Translations under genes and position numbers: made by a program
From: Streptomyces sp. SDr-06
GTDB taxonomy: Bacteria > Actinomycetota > Actinomycetes > Streptomycetales > Streptomycetaceae
Reading direction: 5' to 3'
Assembly (NCBI RefSeq): GCF_003324565.1
Contig: NZ_QOLA01000003.1
Location: 310,001-374,000 of the forward strand
Length of the DNA: 64,000 nucleotides
The notes under the pieces: generated by a model
What the model was told of the DNA's origin: nothing
What the model saw: only the letters and a program-made list of their open reading frames with translations
Database searches by the model: none
Part shown: positions 16,124 through 24,451 of the stretch, one piece after another
How the letters are laid out: the number at the start of each line of letters is the position of its first letter
How positions within the stretch are numbered: position 1 is the first letter of the stretch

Positions 16124-18286
16124 TCAGGCGGGGATCAAGTCGCGCAGGTTTTCCAGGGTGATGACGTGTGAGTCCGGGTGCAGCCCCTCGGGGCGTTCCA
16201 GGCCGATGTAGGTGACCGGGCCGTCCGGGACCGTCGTGCCGTCCCAGAGCGTGGTGGACGTGGTGCTGTCGGCCATCAGCTCCGTGAGGTGGCGGACCGT
16301 GAGGTGGTCGCGCTCCACGATGCCGCGCAGCAGGGTCGCCAGCGAAACCCTGTTGCGCTCAACGCGGTTGGCGTTGGGATGGCCCTTGAGATATAGGTGC
16401 AGCCACTTGGCGTGCCAGCGGCCGTCGTCTCCGCGCACGAACGCCAGGGGCAGCGCGACCCGGCCCGGGCCGCGCAGCTCCGACTTCATGCGCACCGTAC
16501 GAGCCTCGAAGGGGCGGCCCCGCTGCTCGGCGTCGCGCAGCATGAACCCGAAGAACGACTCCTCGACCTCCTCGAAGCCTTCCCCCGAGTAGATGTTGAC
16601 CTGCGGCACGATGTACGTGCCGCGCACCGCACCCAGGCGCAGGTTGATGAACTCCGAGGCGCCGTCCGGTGCGTCGGTGATGTCGCCGGAGTGCTCGCCC
16701 TCGATCTCCGTGAGCGCGGTGTACGACAGCCAGGACACGGTCTCGTAGGCGGCGTTCAGCATCAGCGCCGACAGGTCGAAGTCGGTGGTGCGGCTCGTCT
16801 GCTTCCAGTGCACGAAGAAGCGGAGCAGCTCGCCCTCCACCGGCGACAGCGAGCCGCGCGGCAGCACGCCGAGGCCCGCGGCCGACGCCTTGCCGCTGAG
16901 CGGGAGGGCGACATCGAGGACGTCGGGGTCGATCAGCAGATGGCCGGGGGCGGGCAGACGCCGGCGTATCTCGGCGTCCAAGGCGGTGGTGAGACGGTCG
17001 CGCTCGGTCGCGGGCACCGGCGGACGGGTGTCGGGCGCGACCCAGGCCCGGCCGAGGCGATTGACGAAGACACGCTGCTCCACGCCCTTGGTCGCGCGGT
17101 TGTGGAGGTGCTCCCGCACCGACAGCACGACCCGGCCCGCGACCTGCGGGGCGACCCGCTCGACGGCGGCGACCACCGCGTCCCGCTCGTCCTGGGTGAC
17201 GCATCCACGCAGCAGGCGGTCCAGCGAACGGAACAGCCTGCCCGGAGCGGACTCCAGCAGCCGCACCGCGCCGAGAACGTCGTGCGCGCCGAGCAGTTCC
17301 TCGACGCGGCTGTCGAAGGAGCGCGCCTGCTTCTCGCCCCGGGCCACGGCGAACACGTCCGCGGCGTGCGGCCACCGCGCCCCGTACTCGTGCGCGTGCA
17401 GCCGCTCACCCAGGCGCTTCCACGCCTCACGGTGCGCGGGTACGTCGGCGAGCTTGGCCGGGGCCGCCGCTACCACCGAGTCGAGGCCCGCGAGCAGGGC
17501 GCGCCGGACCCGGCGGGAGGGCGAACGGAAGCGGGTCGGCTCCAGCAGGGTCACATCGCCGTCCGCGAGGGCGCAGGCGAGCCGGAGCACGTCGGTGACG
17601 GTGTCCAGGAGGAGGTCGGCGCCCGCGTCGAGGCGGGCGCGGTTGACGACGGCACGGTTCTCCCGCACCAGGATCGTCTCCGGCTGCGGGCCGTCCACGC
17701 AGTGCCCGGCGAGCACGGCCAGGTCGAGCAGACCCTCCTCGCCCAGCGGCGTACTGCTCCCGGCCAGGGCCAGGTAGAGAGCGGTCACCTCGTCGTCCGG
17801 AGCGCCGCCCAGGTGCAGGATCGTCAGGCGGTCGCCCGCGGCGGCGATGAGCTCTTCGTGGGCGGCGAGCAGCTCGGCGTAGGTGTGCTGATAGGTGCCG
17901 TATGCGGGGAGGGTCAGCAGGTTGACCACGCCGGGGCTGAGCTGCTCGGGCGTCACGCCGTCGGCGAGCGCGTCGACGACGCACTGGGTCCAGAAGGCGA
18001 ATGTCTCCGGCACGTTGGCCGGGAAATCGATGAAGTAGGCGTTGTGCTGGACGTGGTCACCGGCCATCGCGCGGACGGTGTCGAGCGTCCGTACCGCGGT
18101 GTCGACGACCGTCCCCTCGGAAAGCGCCGACAGGTGTGCCAGCAGGTCCGCCGACAGCTTGTAGCCCACGGACATCAACGCCGCGTCGAACTGCCGCGCG
18201 GCGACGCCGCCTTGCCCGGCGGGACCGCAGGGGGCGGGAAGACGGTGGGTGTGCCGGAGGACCAGGGGTTCGAGAGGGTGGACCAT
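16124..18286 (-). CDS. Large cytoplasmic protein with TerD-like C-terminal domain (SCO0854-like)
   Basis: The 720-residue protein has a helical N-terminal half and a C-terminal TerD-like region from about residue 515: TDFDLSALMLNAAYETVSWL, then HSGDITDAPDGASEFINL and VNIYSGEGFEEVEESFFGFM. In TerD proteins the matching Asp-rich loops bind calcium and the family is tied to tellurite and stress resistance. The overall layout resembles the MXAN_6230/SCO0854 family, but I see no RING-type cysteine cluster, so either that part is absent or the assignment is loose. ATG 18286 was preferred to one 12 codons earlier; neither has a strong ribosome site. No other ter gene is present. Confidence 0.7.
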   Translation of the reverse strand: MVHPLEPLVLRHTHRLPAPCGPAGQGGVAARQFDAALMSVGYKLSADLLAHLSALSEGTVVDTAVRTLDTVRAMAGDHVQHNAYFIDFPANVPETFAFWTQCVVDALADGVTPEQLSPGVVNLLTLPAYGTYQHTYAELLAAHEELIAAAGDRLTILHLGGAPDDEVTALYLALAGSSTPLGEEGLLDLAVLAGHCVDGPQPETILVRENRAVVNRARLDAGADLLLDTVTDVLRLACALADGDVTLLEPTRFRSPSRRVRRALLAGLDSVVAAAPAKLADVPAHREAWKRLGERLHAHEYGARWPHAADVFAVARGEKQARSFDSRVEELLGAHDVLGAVRLLESAPGRLFRSLDRLLRGCVTQDERDAVVAAVERVAPQVAGRVVLSVREHLHNRATKGVEQRVFVNRLGRAWVAPDTRPPVPATERDRLTTALDAEIRRRLPAPGHLLIDPDVLDVALPLSGKASAAGLGVLPRGSLSPVEGELLRFFVHWKQTSRTTDFDLSALMLNAAYETVSWLSYTALTEIEGEHSGDITDAPDGASEFINLRLGAVRGTYIVPQVNIYSGEGFEEVEESFFGFMLRDAEQRGRPFEARTVRMKSELRGPGRVALPLAFVRGDDGRWHAKWLHLYLKGHPNANRVERNRVSLATLLRGIVERDHLTVRHLTELMADSTTSTTLWDGTTVPDGPVTYIGLERPEGLHPDSHVITLENLRDLIPA

Positions 18287-18460
18287 CCGGGCATGTTCCC
18301 AGAGGGGTACGGGCCGTCGCACATGGGTTTTGGGCGCGGGGTGCGGTCATCGGTCGCCGCCCGCGCGTGCTCGTGAACGGTCGCCGCGGGACGACGCGTT
18401 CAACCCGGGGCCGGGCCTTCGGGGCAGCTCCCGCGGCTGCCCACCTGGGATGATGGCGAC

Positions 18461-18802
18461 GTGAACAAGGATTCGACGGCACCGGCGCGCATCGTCCTGG
18501 GCATCGATGACCTCCGGGCGCTTCCCGGAGCCACGCACATCGCCCGCACCAGCCGAGAAGGCGTGCGGCTCCTGGAGGAGCACCGGGACGTCGCCATCGA
18601 CGAGCTCTGGCTCGATCATGACCTCGGCGGCGACGACAGCATCATGCCCGTGGTGACCCTCCTGGAGGAAGCCGCCTTCAACGGGCGGCCCTTCCACATC
18701 GGCATGGTGTTCGTCCACAGCGCCAACCCCAGCGGCGCGGCGACCGTCGTCCGGTCGCTCCATCGCTGGAACTACCGGGTCCGCCGGGCGACGGCCGACT
18801 GA
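18461..18802 (+). CDS. Cyclic-phosphate processing receiver domain protein
   Basis: The 113-residue single-domain protein has a receiver-like fold with GIDDLRALP at the start, the acidic LWLDHDLGGDDS strand end and a late HSANPSGA motif. This matches the cREC family, linked to enzymes that process cyclic phosphates in RNA repair or nucleotide-signal contexts. No partner gene is adjacent. The start is GTG 18461. It runs toward the Imm49-domain gene with a 42-base gap that holds a strong terminator. Confidence 0.75.
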   Translation: MNKDSTAPARIVLGIDDLRALPGATHIARTSREGVRLLEEHRDVAIDELWLDHDLGGDDSIMPVVTLLEEAAFNGRPFHIGMVFVHSANPSGAATVVRSLHRWNYRVRRATAD

Positions 18803-18804
18803 GT

Positions 18805-18832
18805 ACGGCCGGGGCCCGCGTGCCCCGGCCGT
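18805..18832. terminator. Bidirectional terminator
   Basis: ACGGCCGGGG and CCCCGGCCGT pair perfectly (10 bp) around an eight-base loop in the 42-base gap between two convergent genes. Confidence 0.75.
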
Positions 18833-18844
18833 CGGAGGGTGCCG

Positions 18845-20362
18845 TTACGGGATGTCCTCGATGCGCTCGCGGTTGAGGAGGTAGGTCGGCAGATACGGCT
18901 GTTTCGAGGCGATCGGGAAGCCGCGGTCGTAGGCGAGGCTCGCCATCGCGAGCGGTCCCAGGGCGACCCGGGCCCGCGGTGCGGTGGATTCGCCCCAGTA
19001 GCCGCCGTGTTCCTGGAGGGCTTCGGCCAGCGTCTCGGCGAAGGCGTCGTGGTCGGCCGCCACATACCGGTGGAACAGGGCCGCCGGCTGGTAGTCGATC
19101 CGGTTCACGAAGTCCATGGGCGCGTGTGTCACGGCGTCCGGCATGGATGACTTCATGGTGGCGAGGAGCTTGTGGACCACATCGTCCATGGAGCCCCCGG
19201 CGAAGAAGGTCCGCAGGGTATCGATCCAGTCCAGGACGTACTCGTCGACCGAGTCGTCCTCGCCCAGCCGCTCCAGCGGCACCTGGCACAACCTGCTGAT
19301 CCGGTCCCGCTGGCGGCACACCACCGCGAAGTACAGGGCGTCCAGCCAGGCCCGCGCGTCCACGGGCGGTTCGGCGCGCGTCGCGGGAAGGGAGGCAACC
19401 AGGTCCTCGCCCAGGTGGCATTCCTGCGGGTCGGCGCCGGTGAACAGCGCCGACCCGAGCTGTACGGCGGTGGCCCAGGCGTCCCATGTGCCGATGTGCG
19501 CGGCCCCGGGATCGGCGGCGCAGTGGGCGTGGGCCAAGGCTACGGCCGAGTGGAACGCCTCGCCCAGCCGGGCCGGATTCTCTGTGACGCCTGAAATCAA
19601 CTGGGCGGTGGTGCGAGCGAGTTCGGTGACGCCGGGCGTCTCGGGGGCGGCCCGACCGGCCAGACGTCCGCCGCCGTCGAGGCGTACCAGGCCCTTCATC
19701 AGGCCGAGCAGGCGCGGTGGCAGGTCGAAGGAGAAGACCCGCGTCTCGTGGTCGATGGCCGTGAGCGAGGTCAGGCGGCCGCGGTGCCACCAGTAGACCC
19801 GCGGGGACAACGCGCCCTTGCCGCTGTCCTCGTACGCGCCCAGCGCGTACGAGGCGAGACTGTTGAGACCGGCCGTCACGGTGCCGTCGACAATGGGGTG
19901 GTAGACGAGGTTGTGCCGACTCGGGACGACGACGAGAGCGCCGTCGTCGGGGAGCGGCTCGCCGGTGATCTGCCGCACCGCTTCGGAGAGGTACAGCGCC
20001 TTGCTCGCGACGAAGTGGGAATCACCGTAGACGGTGTGCAGCCGCGCACCCTGCTCGGTCACCTCGTCGTGTTCGGCGGGCGCCCGCATGAGGTTCGCGT
20101 ACGCCGCGGCGCCCAGCGCTTCGAGGCCCACCCGTTCGACGTCCCTGTCCGTGAGGACGCGCACGCTGGTGGGCCGGTCGAGGGCGTACGCGAAGACGAG
20201 TCCGTCGGCCACCACGCGCGCGTAGGTCATGGCCTGGGCGATCCGCGGGGTCAGCGAGTCGACGGCCAGCAGCCGGATGTGCGCGCCCCGCAGTATCTCC
20301 TCGACGCTCTCCTCGCCCTCGGGGGAGTGGGGGCCAAGATCGGGTGCGTGCTGTGATGTCAT
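18845..20362 (-). CDS. Imm49-domain protein with large N-terminal extension
   Basis: The C-terminal half (about 255-500) of this 505-residue protein reads as an Imm49 immunity domain: TWDAWATAVQLGSALFTGA, RAWLDALYFAVVCRQRDRI, LDWIDTLRTFF, LFHRYVAADHDAFAETL and ALGPLAMASLAYDRG. Imm49 proteins protect against polymorphic toxins and are usually about 280 residues. The extra N-terminal half, with VADGLVFAYALD, YGDSHFVASKALYLSEAV and LVVVPSRHNLVYHPI, resembles DUF1444-like modules. The start ATG 20362 has TAAGGT seven bases upstream and no ribosome site, so it is probably leaderless. No toxin gene is adjacent. Confidence 0.75.
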   Translation of the reverse strand: MTSQHAPDLGPHSPEGEESVEEILRGAHIRLLAVDSLTPRIAQAMTYARVVADGLVFAYALDRPTSVRVLTDRDVERVGLEALGAAAYANLMRAPAEHDEVTEQGARLHTVYGDSHFVASKALYLSEAVRQITGEPLPDDGALVVVPSRHNLVYHPIVDGTVTAGLNSLASYALGAYEDSGKGALSPRVYWWHRGRLTSLTAIDHETRVFSFDLPPRLLGLMKGLVRLDGGGRLAGRAAPETPGVTELARTTAQLISGVTENPARLGEAFHSAVALAHAHCAADPGAAHIGTWDAWATAVQLGSALFTGADPQECHLGEDLVASLPATRAEPPVDARAWLDALYFAVVCRQRDRISRLCQVPLERLGEDDSVDEYVLDWIDTLRTFFAGGSMDDVVHKLLATMKSSMPDAVTHAPMDFVNRIDYQPAALFHRYVAADHDAFAETLAEALQEHGGYWGESTAPRARVALGPLAMASLAYDRGFPIASKQPYLPTYLLNRERIEDIP

Positions 20363-20369
20363 CCCAGCA

Positions 20370-20375
20370 ACCTTA
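20370..20375 (-). promoter_or_regulatory. -10 box TAAGGT, leaderless promoter
   Basis: TAAGGT lies seven bases upstream of the ATG at 20362 on the minus strand; no ribosome-binding site is visible. Confidence 0.5.
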
Positions 20376-20436
20376 CGAGGTGCCAGAAGGGCAGGAGGGG
20401 GCCGCACATGCCCGGCCCCGCCCTTCGGCAGACGCG

Positions 20437-21618
20437 TCACTCTCGCGCGGCCCCGTGCGAGCAGGGCGCCCACCGCGCCTCGGCCAGCAGCATCGCCACC
20501 AACACCCCTACCAGGGCGAACAGTTCGGCCAGCGAGGAGACATGTGTGCCGAGCGGGATCGTGGCGAGGGCGGCGGCCGCACCCGCGGCGCGGAAGCGGA
20601 ACGGCGGGATGTGCAGCGCCGCCCGGAAGGCGACGTTGCCCGCGAGGAAGAGAGCCACACCGCCCGCCAGGGCGACGGCGGGCGCGGTCGGCAGGTGCTC
20701 GGGCAGATGGCCGATGGACTTCTTCACCCCGGCCGCCAGCACCGCGACGCCGAGCAGCATCGGCACGAAGCTGTAGTAGTACGCGAGCATCGTCACCCGG
20801 AACCTGGCGAGCCCGGACACCGCCCGCAGCGCCTGCTCGGCGGCCTCCTCGTCGCGGATGAAGTACGTCCACCACAGTGCGGTCGCCAGCGCGAGAGCCA
20901 GGGCCGCGCCGCCGAACAGGCCCCAGTCCAGCTTGAGATCACCGGAGCCGACGCCGATGGCGATCACGGACTCGCCGAACGCGACGATGAGGAGGAGGCC
21001 GTGCCGCTCCACGAAGTGCGCCGGGTCGAGGGTGCCGACGCGGCCCGTGACCGGGACGCGCTCGCCGTCGACGTCGGTGGTGATGCGGCTGGAGAGGACG
21101 GGGGTGATGGCCTGGATGATCAGGGCGGCCAGCCAGAGGGCCTCGGTGGCCCGGCCGCTCACCGTGCCCGCCGCCGTCACGCACAGCGCGGAGAGGCCGT
21201 TGGTGAGCGCGAAGCTGAGCACGTGCCGCCCGTGCAGGAGGGCGTAGAGGGCGCCGTGGACGACGGTGACCAGGAGGTAGCCGAGGCCGAACGCGACGCC
21301 GTTCGTGGTGAACACGCCGGGGATGGCGAGGGCGCAGGTGAGGAAGCCGCACATGCCGAGGATCAGCGGGATGCGGCGGGCGTTGGTCTCCGGCGGCACC
21401 TGGTTGGTGAGGTAGGCGTAGGCGCCGTACATCCAGAACAGGACGGCGAAGATCAGCAGGACCCGGCCCGCCTGGGCGAAGGACAGGTCGTGGGTGAGCA
21501 GCACGGTCAGCTGTGTGATCGTGAAGACGAAGACGAGGTCGAAGAAGAGCTCCAGGGTGGAGACCCGGTGCCCCGGGGCGTCCTCGCTCGCCCCCGCTGT
21601 GCCATCGACGGCAGACAT
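20437..21618 (-). CDS. ltrA: Low temperature requirement protein A (LtrA) family membrane protein
   Basis: The 393-residue protein is almost entirely membrane helices (about ten or eleven). It starts with the LtrA signature STLELFFDLVFVFTITQLT and has VERHGLLLIVAFGESVIAIG in the middle. LtrA was named from a Listeria cold-growth mutant; its biochemical role is unknown. ATG 21618 has GGGGGA upstream and sits just before the signature. The stop lies 74 bases upstream of the Imm49-domain gene start, on the same strand, so the two could share a transcript, though the Imm49 gene has its own -10 box. Confidence 0.92.
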   Translation of the reverse strand: MSAVDGTAGASEDAPGHRVSTLELFFDLVFVFTITQLTVLLTHDLSFAQAGRVLLIFAVLFWMYGAYAYLTNQVPPETNARRIPLILGMCGFLTCALAIPGVFTTNGVAFGLGYLLVTVVHGALYALLHGRHVLSFALTNGLSALCVTAAGTVSGRATEALWLAALIIQAITPVLSSRITTDVDGERVPVTGRVGTLDPAHFVERHGLLLIVAFGESVIAIGVGSGDLKLDWGLFGGAALALALATALWWTYFIRDEEAAEQALRAVSGLARFRVTMLAYYYSFVPMLLGVAVLAAGVKKSIGHLPEHLPTAPAVALAGGVALFLAGNVAFRAALHIPPFRFRAAGAAAALATIPLGTHVSSLAELFALVGVLVAMLLAEARWAPCSHGAARE

Positions 21619-21945
21619 ACGTTCCCCCAGCAGGCATGTCGTTCCCATGTGCGGCCGACACCCTAGCCGAGCGGAACGAAGCCGCCCCGGACTGTCTCAA
21701 CTCTGGGGAGGCTGTGCGCATATGGGGGCTGAGGCTGTGGGTTCCCGGCGCATGGGGGCCGAGGACATGGCGTCCCGGTACCTACCGGTACCAGTGGCCC
21801 CGGGGTACCGGCTCCGGGCCCATGGATTCCGGAGACACGGCCTCCCGCCCGGCGGGGCGAGCGGGCGCCGGGCAACTTCCCGGCGGACCAGCTGATCCCG
21901 TAGAGACAGGGGCGGCCCCGTCTGCTCCGGACCGGCACGGCAAGG
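21619..21945. other. Intergenic region with imperfect repeats
   Basis: No gene is supported. Between 21720 and 21830 there are imperfect repeats (CATGGGGGC-GAGG twice; GGTACC three times within 40 bases). The LtrA promoter must lie here. Confidence 0.4.
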
Positions 21946-23298
21946 TCATCCGATGCCCTGCCGGTCCGGCTCCAGTGCGAACGTGCGCTCGGCGGCCTCC
22001 GGCACCGCGAGGGCGACGGCCTGGGCCAGGAGCTCCCGATGCCGGAGCAGCGGCTCGCGGCGGGATGCGGGGGTGAGGTCGAGCAGGTCGTCGAGCCCGG
22101 CCATGATCCGGCGGGTGGCCTGCGGGTTTCCGATCGCGCAGAGGCGGATCTCGGCGAAGCCGAGGTCGACGAGGTCGGCCCAGTCCGGCACATCCTGGAC
22201 GAGCCGGACCTGCCCCCGGCCGTCCGGATGCCCGACGGCGCCGAGCGGCCGGTCCGCGAGCGCCGAGAGCAACTGGACGATCCTGTCGAGGCACTGGACG
22301 GCGGTGGTCGGGTCGTTGACGGCGGGGGAGAGAGCGCGCAGCGCGATGTCGGACAGCTGCCGGAGCCCGAACCCGAGGTCCTGGTGGAACGTACGCTCCA
22401 CACCGACCGACACGGTGCAGCGCAGCGCGCCCCGCGAGGGAGGCTTGGCATCGAGGGGGCCGTGGACCGCGAGCAGCGGGGTGCCCGGCACGACGAAATC
22501 CCCGATGCGGGGGATGAGCCGGAGCACGACGTCGTGCCGCCGCGCGGCCCGCACCAGCCGGGCGATGTTCACGTCCCGCAGCACCCCGGCGCGTCCGCTG
22601 TGTCCGACCCGGGCGATCTCCGGATCGAGGTCGAGGCTGTCGAGATCACCGCGAGGCATCTTGTCGACGACCCGCAGGGCCTCGGCGGTGATCCGTTCGA
22701 CGACGTACCCGACCCGCATGAGGCGCAGCGTGGAGTTCACGTACGCGATGAAGAGGAAGAGGCTCAGGGCGACCATGAGCAGGGTCAGGACGCTTTGCAG
22801 GAACGGGACGCCGGTCACGAGCCGGGGGTCTGTGTCGCTCTCGAACGAGGTGAGCACGAGCAGCGACAGTGTGAAGGTGGAGAGGAAGACGGCGAGAGTC
22901 AGCTTGGTGATCCGCGATCGCACGAAGATCCGTACGACCCGGGGCGTGAACTGCCCGCCCGCCATCTGCACGGCGACGAGCGAGATGCTGAAGACGACAC
23001 CGATGAAGGTCATCATCGCCGAGCTGACCGTGTTGACCACGGGCTTTACGTCGTTGACGATCCGGATCAGGTCATCGACGTCGTCGAAGCTCTCGTGGTC
23101 CTGGAGCAGTCGCACGAGGGCCGCGTCGAGTTCGTACGCGCCGGTCCACAGCAGGAAGACCAGCACCATGGCGGCGGTCGGCGCGAACCAGAAGGTGTCC
23201 CGCAGATGCTCCCGCAACGGGGAGAGCGCCCGCGGCCGCCGGTATCCCTTGCTGTTCCGGGTGCCGTTCCCGATGCCCTTGTCTTCGCCCTTGCTCAC
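21946..23298 (-). CDS. DUF2254 membrane protein
   Basis: The 450-residue protein has the DUF2254 start LREHLRDTFWFAPTAAMVLV, then three or four more membrane helices to about residue 190, including ITKLTLAVFLSTFTLSLLVL and VPFLQSVLTLLMVALSLFLF. A soluble C-terminal half follows with RRHDVVLRLIPRIGDFVVPG and FGLRQLSDIALRALSPAVND, the latter a family hallmark. Function is unknown; the acidic YELDAALVRLLQDHESFDDV loop faces outward. GTG 23298 lies six bases after TAGCCT with no ribosome site, suggesting a leaderless transcript. Confidence 0.9.
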   Translation of the reverse strand: MSKGEDKGIGNGTRNSKGYRRPRALSPLREHLRDTFWFAPTAAMVLVFLLWTGAYELDAALVRLLQDHESFDDVDDLIRIVNDVKPVVNTVSSAMMTFIGVVFSISLVAVQMAGGQFTPRVVRIFVRSRITKLTLAVFLSTFTLSLLVLTSFESDTDPRLVTGVPFLQSVLTLLMVALSLFLFIAYVNSTLRLMRVGYVVERITAEALRVVDKMPRGDLDSLDLDPEIARVGHSGRAGVLRDVNIARLVRAARRHDVVLRLIPRIGDFVVPGTPLLAVHGPLDAKPPSRGALRCTVSVGVERTFHQDLGFGLRQLSDIALRALSPAVNDPTTAVQCLDRIVQLLSALADRPLGAVGHPDGRGQVRLVQDVPDWADLVDLGFAEIRLCAIGNPQATRRIMAGLDDLLDLTPASRREPLLRHRELLAQAVALAVPEAAERTFALEPDRQGIG

Positions 23299-23304
23299 GC
23301 GGCG

Positions 23305-23310
23305 AGGCTA
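23305..23310 (-). promoter_or_regulatory. -10 box TAGCCT, leaderless promoter
   Basis: TAGCCT is six bases upstream of the GTG at 23298 on the minus strand. Confidence 0.45.
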
Positions 23311-23555
23311 GGCGTGCGCCGCAGTGCTGATCCTGCTACGCCGCCGAGTGGTCCCTCAGTCGTACACACATTGGTCCTCCCGGAGTACGAATGCGTACAT
23401 CTGGGCGCGAAGAATGGAAGAGAGAGGAAGCGCGGCGAGCGCTCCCGGCCGACCGGGACGGCCGCGGCGCACGCACGGAGCCCGTCCGGACCTGAGCGAC
23501 CTCCCCGACCGCCGCCCCCTGACCACTGATCATTGACCACTGAGGAGCGAGAGCC

Positions 23556-24020
23556 ATGCCGGCCAGCCGCACCAGGAACCGGACCGTCGTCCTCACCGTC
23601 GCCTCGGTGGCGGTGGCCCTCGGCTTCGCCGGGTTCGTAGCCGTCCCGGCCGCGCAGGACTGGTACACGAACCGCCATGACGAAGCCGCGTCCTACAGCT
23701 CGGGCAAGGAAGCGAAGGGCGACCGGGCCTCCGTGCCGCGCTGGCTCCCCGACGAGGCGAAGCGGATCGAGTACGCGATGAAGACGACGGGCGGCGACCG
23801 CCTCCTCAAGGCCACCATCCCGACGGGATCCCTCCCGCCCACGTGCAAGCCTGACCAGCCCGCCTCCCCGAAGCCCCCGGCGATGAAGGCGACCTGGTTC
23901 CCGAAGCACGCGGAGCAGCGCGCCGCGGCCCGCTGCGACCTGTACTACGCGTACATGGAGGGCAACACTCTGTACGCCTGGCAGGCCAACGAGGACTGGG
24001 TGTCGGCGAACAAGAGCTGA
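23556..24020 (+). CDS. Small secreted or membrane-anchored protein, unknown function
   Basis: The 154-residue protein has an N-terminal hydrophobic segment (about 11-33, VVLTVASVAVALGFAGFVAV) with basic residues before it, so it is exported or anchored. The outer part is Lys-rich and has two conserved-looking cysteines (CKPDQP and RCDLYYAYM) that may form a disulfide. GAGGAGCGAGAG precedes the ATG. I do not recognise the family. Confidence 0.75.
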   Translation: MPASRTRNRTVVLTVASVAVALGFAGFVAVPAAQDWYTNRHDEAASYSSGKEAKGDRASVPRWLPDEAKRIEYAMKTTGGDRLLKATIPTGSLPPTCKPDQPASPKPPAMKATWFPKHAEQRAAARCDLYYAYMEGNTLYAWQANEDWVSANKS

Positions 24021-24047
24021 CGCTCGCCTGACCACGCGATATGCGGG

Positions 24048-24076
24048 TGAACAGCACCTCGAACCCCTGGTAGAGT
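24048..24076 (+). promoter_or_regulatory. tRNA-Leu promoter
   Basis: TGAACA (-35) and TAGAGT (-10) are separated by 17 bases and lie 44 bases before the mature tRNA, as expected for a vegetative sigma promoter with a short leader. Confidence 0.55.
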
Positions 24077-24119
24077 TCTCTATGTCGCCGCGGGGAACAC
24101 ACCGCGAAGACAACACCTA

Positions 24120-24204
24120 GTCCGGGTGGCGGAATGGCAGACGCGCTAGCTTGAGGTGCTAGTGCCCTTTATCGGGCGTGGGGGTTCAAGTCCCCCCTCG
24201 GACA
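24120..24204 (+). tRNA. tRNA-Leu (anticodon GAG)
   Basis: The 85-base sequence folds into a class II tRNA. The acceptor arms GTCCGGG and CTCGGAC pair with one G-U. The anticodon stem CTAGC/GCTAG encloses TTGAGGT, giving anticodon GAG, which reads CUC and CUU leucine codons. A long variable arm (TGCCCTTTATCGGGCG) and the T arm GGGGGTTCAAGTCCCCC are present. CCA is not encoded. It has its own promoter and terminator. It lies directly upstream of a restriction gene, but no duplicated tRNA 3' end was seen. Confidence 0.97.
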
Positions 24205-24223
24205 CCCAGTAAGAACGCATGAC

Positions 24224-24263
24224 AGAGCGGATTGTGACTCCAGGATCACGGTCCGCTCTTTTG
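24224..24263 (+). terminator. Rho-independent terminator of tRNA-Leu
   Basis: AGAGCGGATTGTGA and TCACGGTCCGCTCT form a 14-bp stem with two G-U pairs and an eight-base loop, followed by TTTT. It starts 20 bases after the tRNA. Confidence 0.85.
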
Positions 24264-24451
24264 TGTTGTGGATCGGCTAAGGGCTGCGAGCTTCGCTTTC
24301 TGGGCTGCGGTGTCCGCGGGGTGCGGGACGCAGAGGTGCCGCCGACTTCCATTGGCTCGCGAGTCTGATTCGCGGTGAGGGCGGTGCGCTGCGCGATGGC
24401 GGGACGGCACCCAAGGGATCTGTCAGCGTGGCGCATGCCAGAGTTGGCGGC

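Noticed and set aside
16124..18286. Tellurite resistance operon
   Set aside because: Only a TerD-like domain within one large protein is present; terB, terC, terZ and tehB-type genes are absent.
16397..18376. 659-codon plus-strand frame opposite the TerD-like gene
   Set aside because: It is a compositional shadow rich in Arg, Gly and Val with no domains; the minus strand has the conserved protein.
21720..21830. CRISPR-like array from repeated GGTACC and CATGGGGGC motifs
   Set aside because: Repeats are short, imperfect and irregularly spaced, with no unique spacers and no cas genes.
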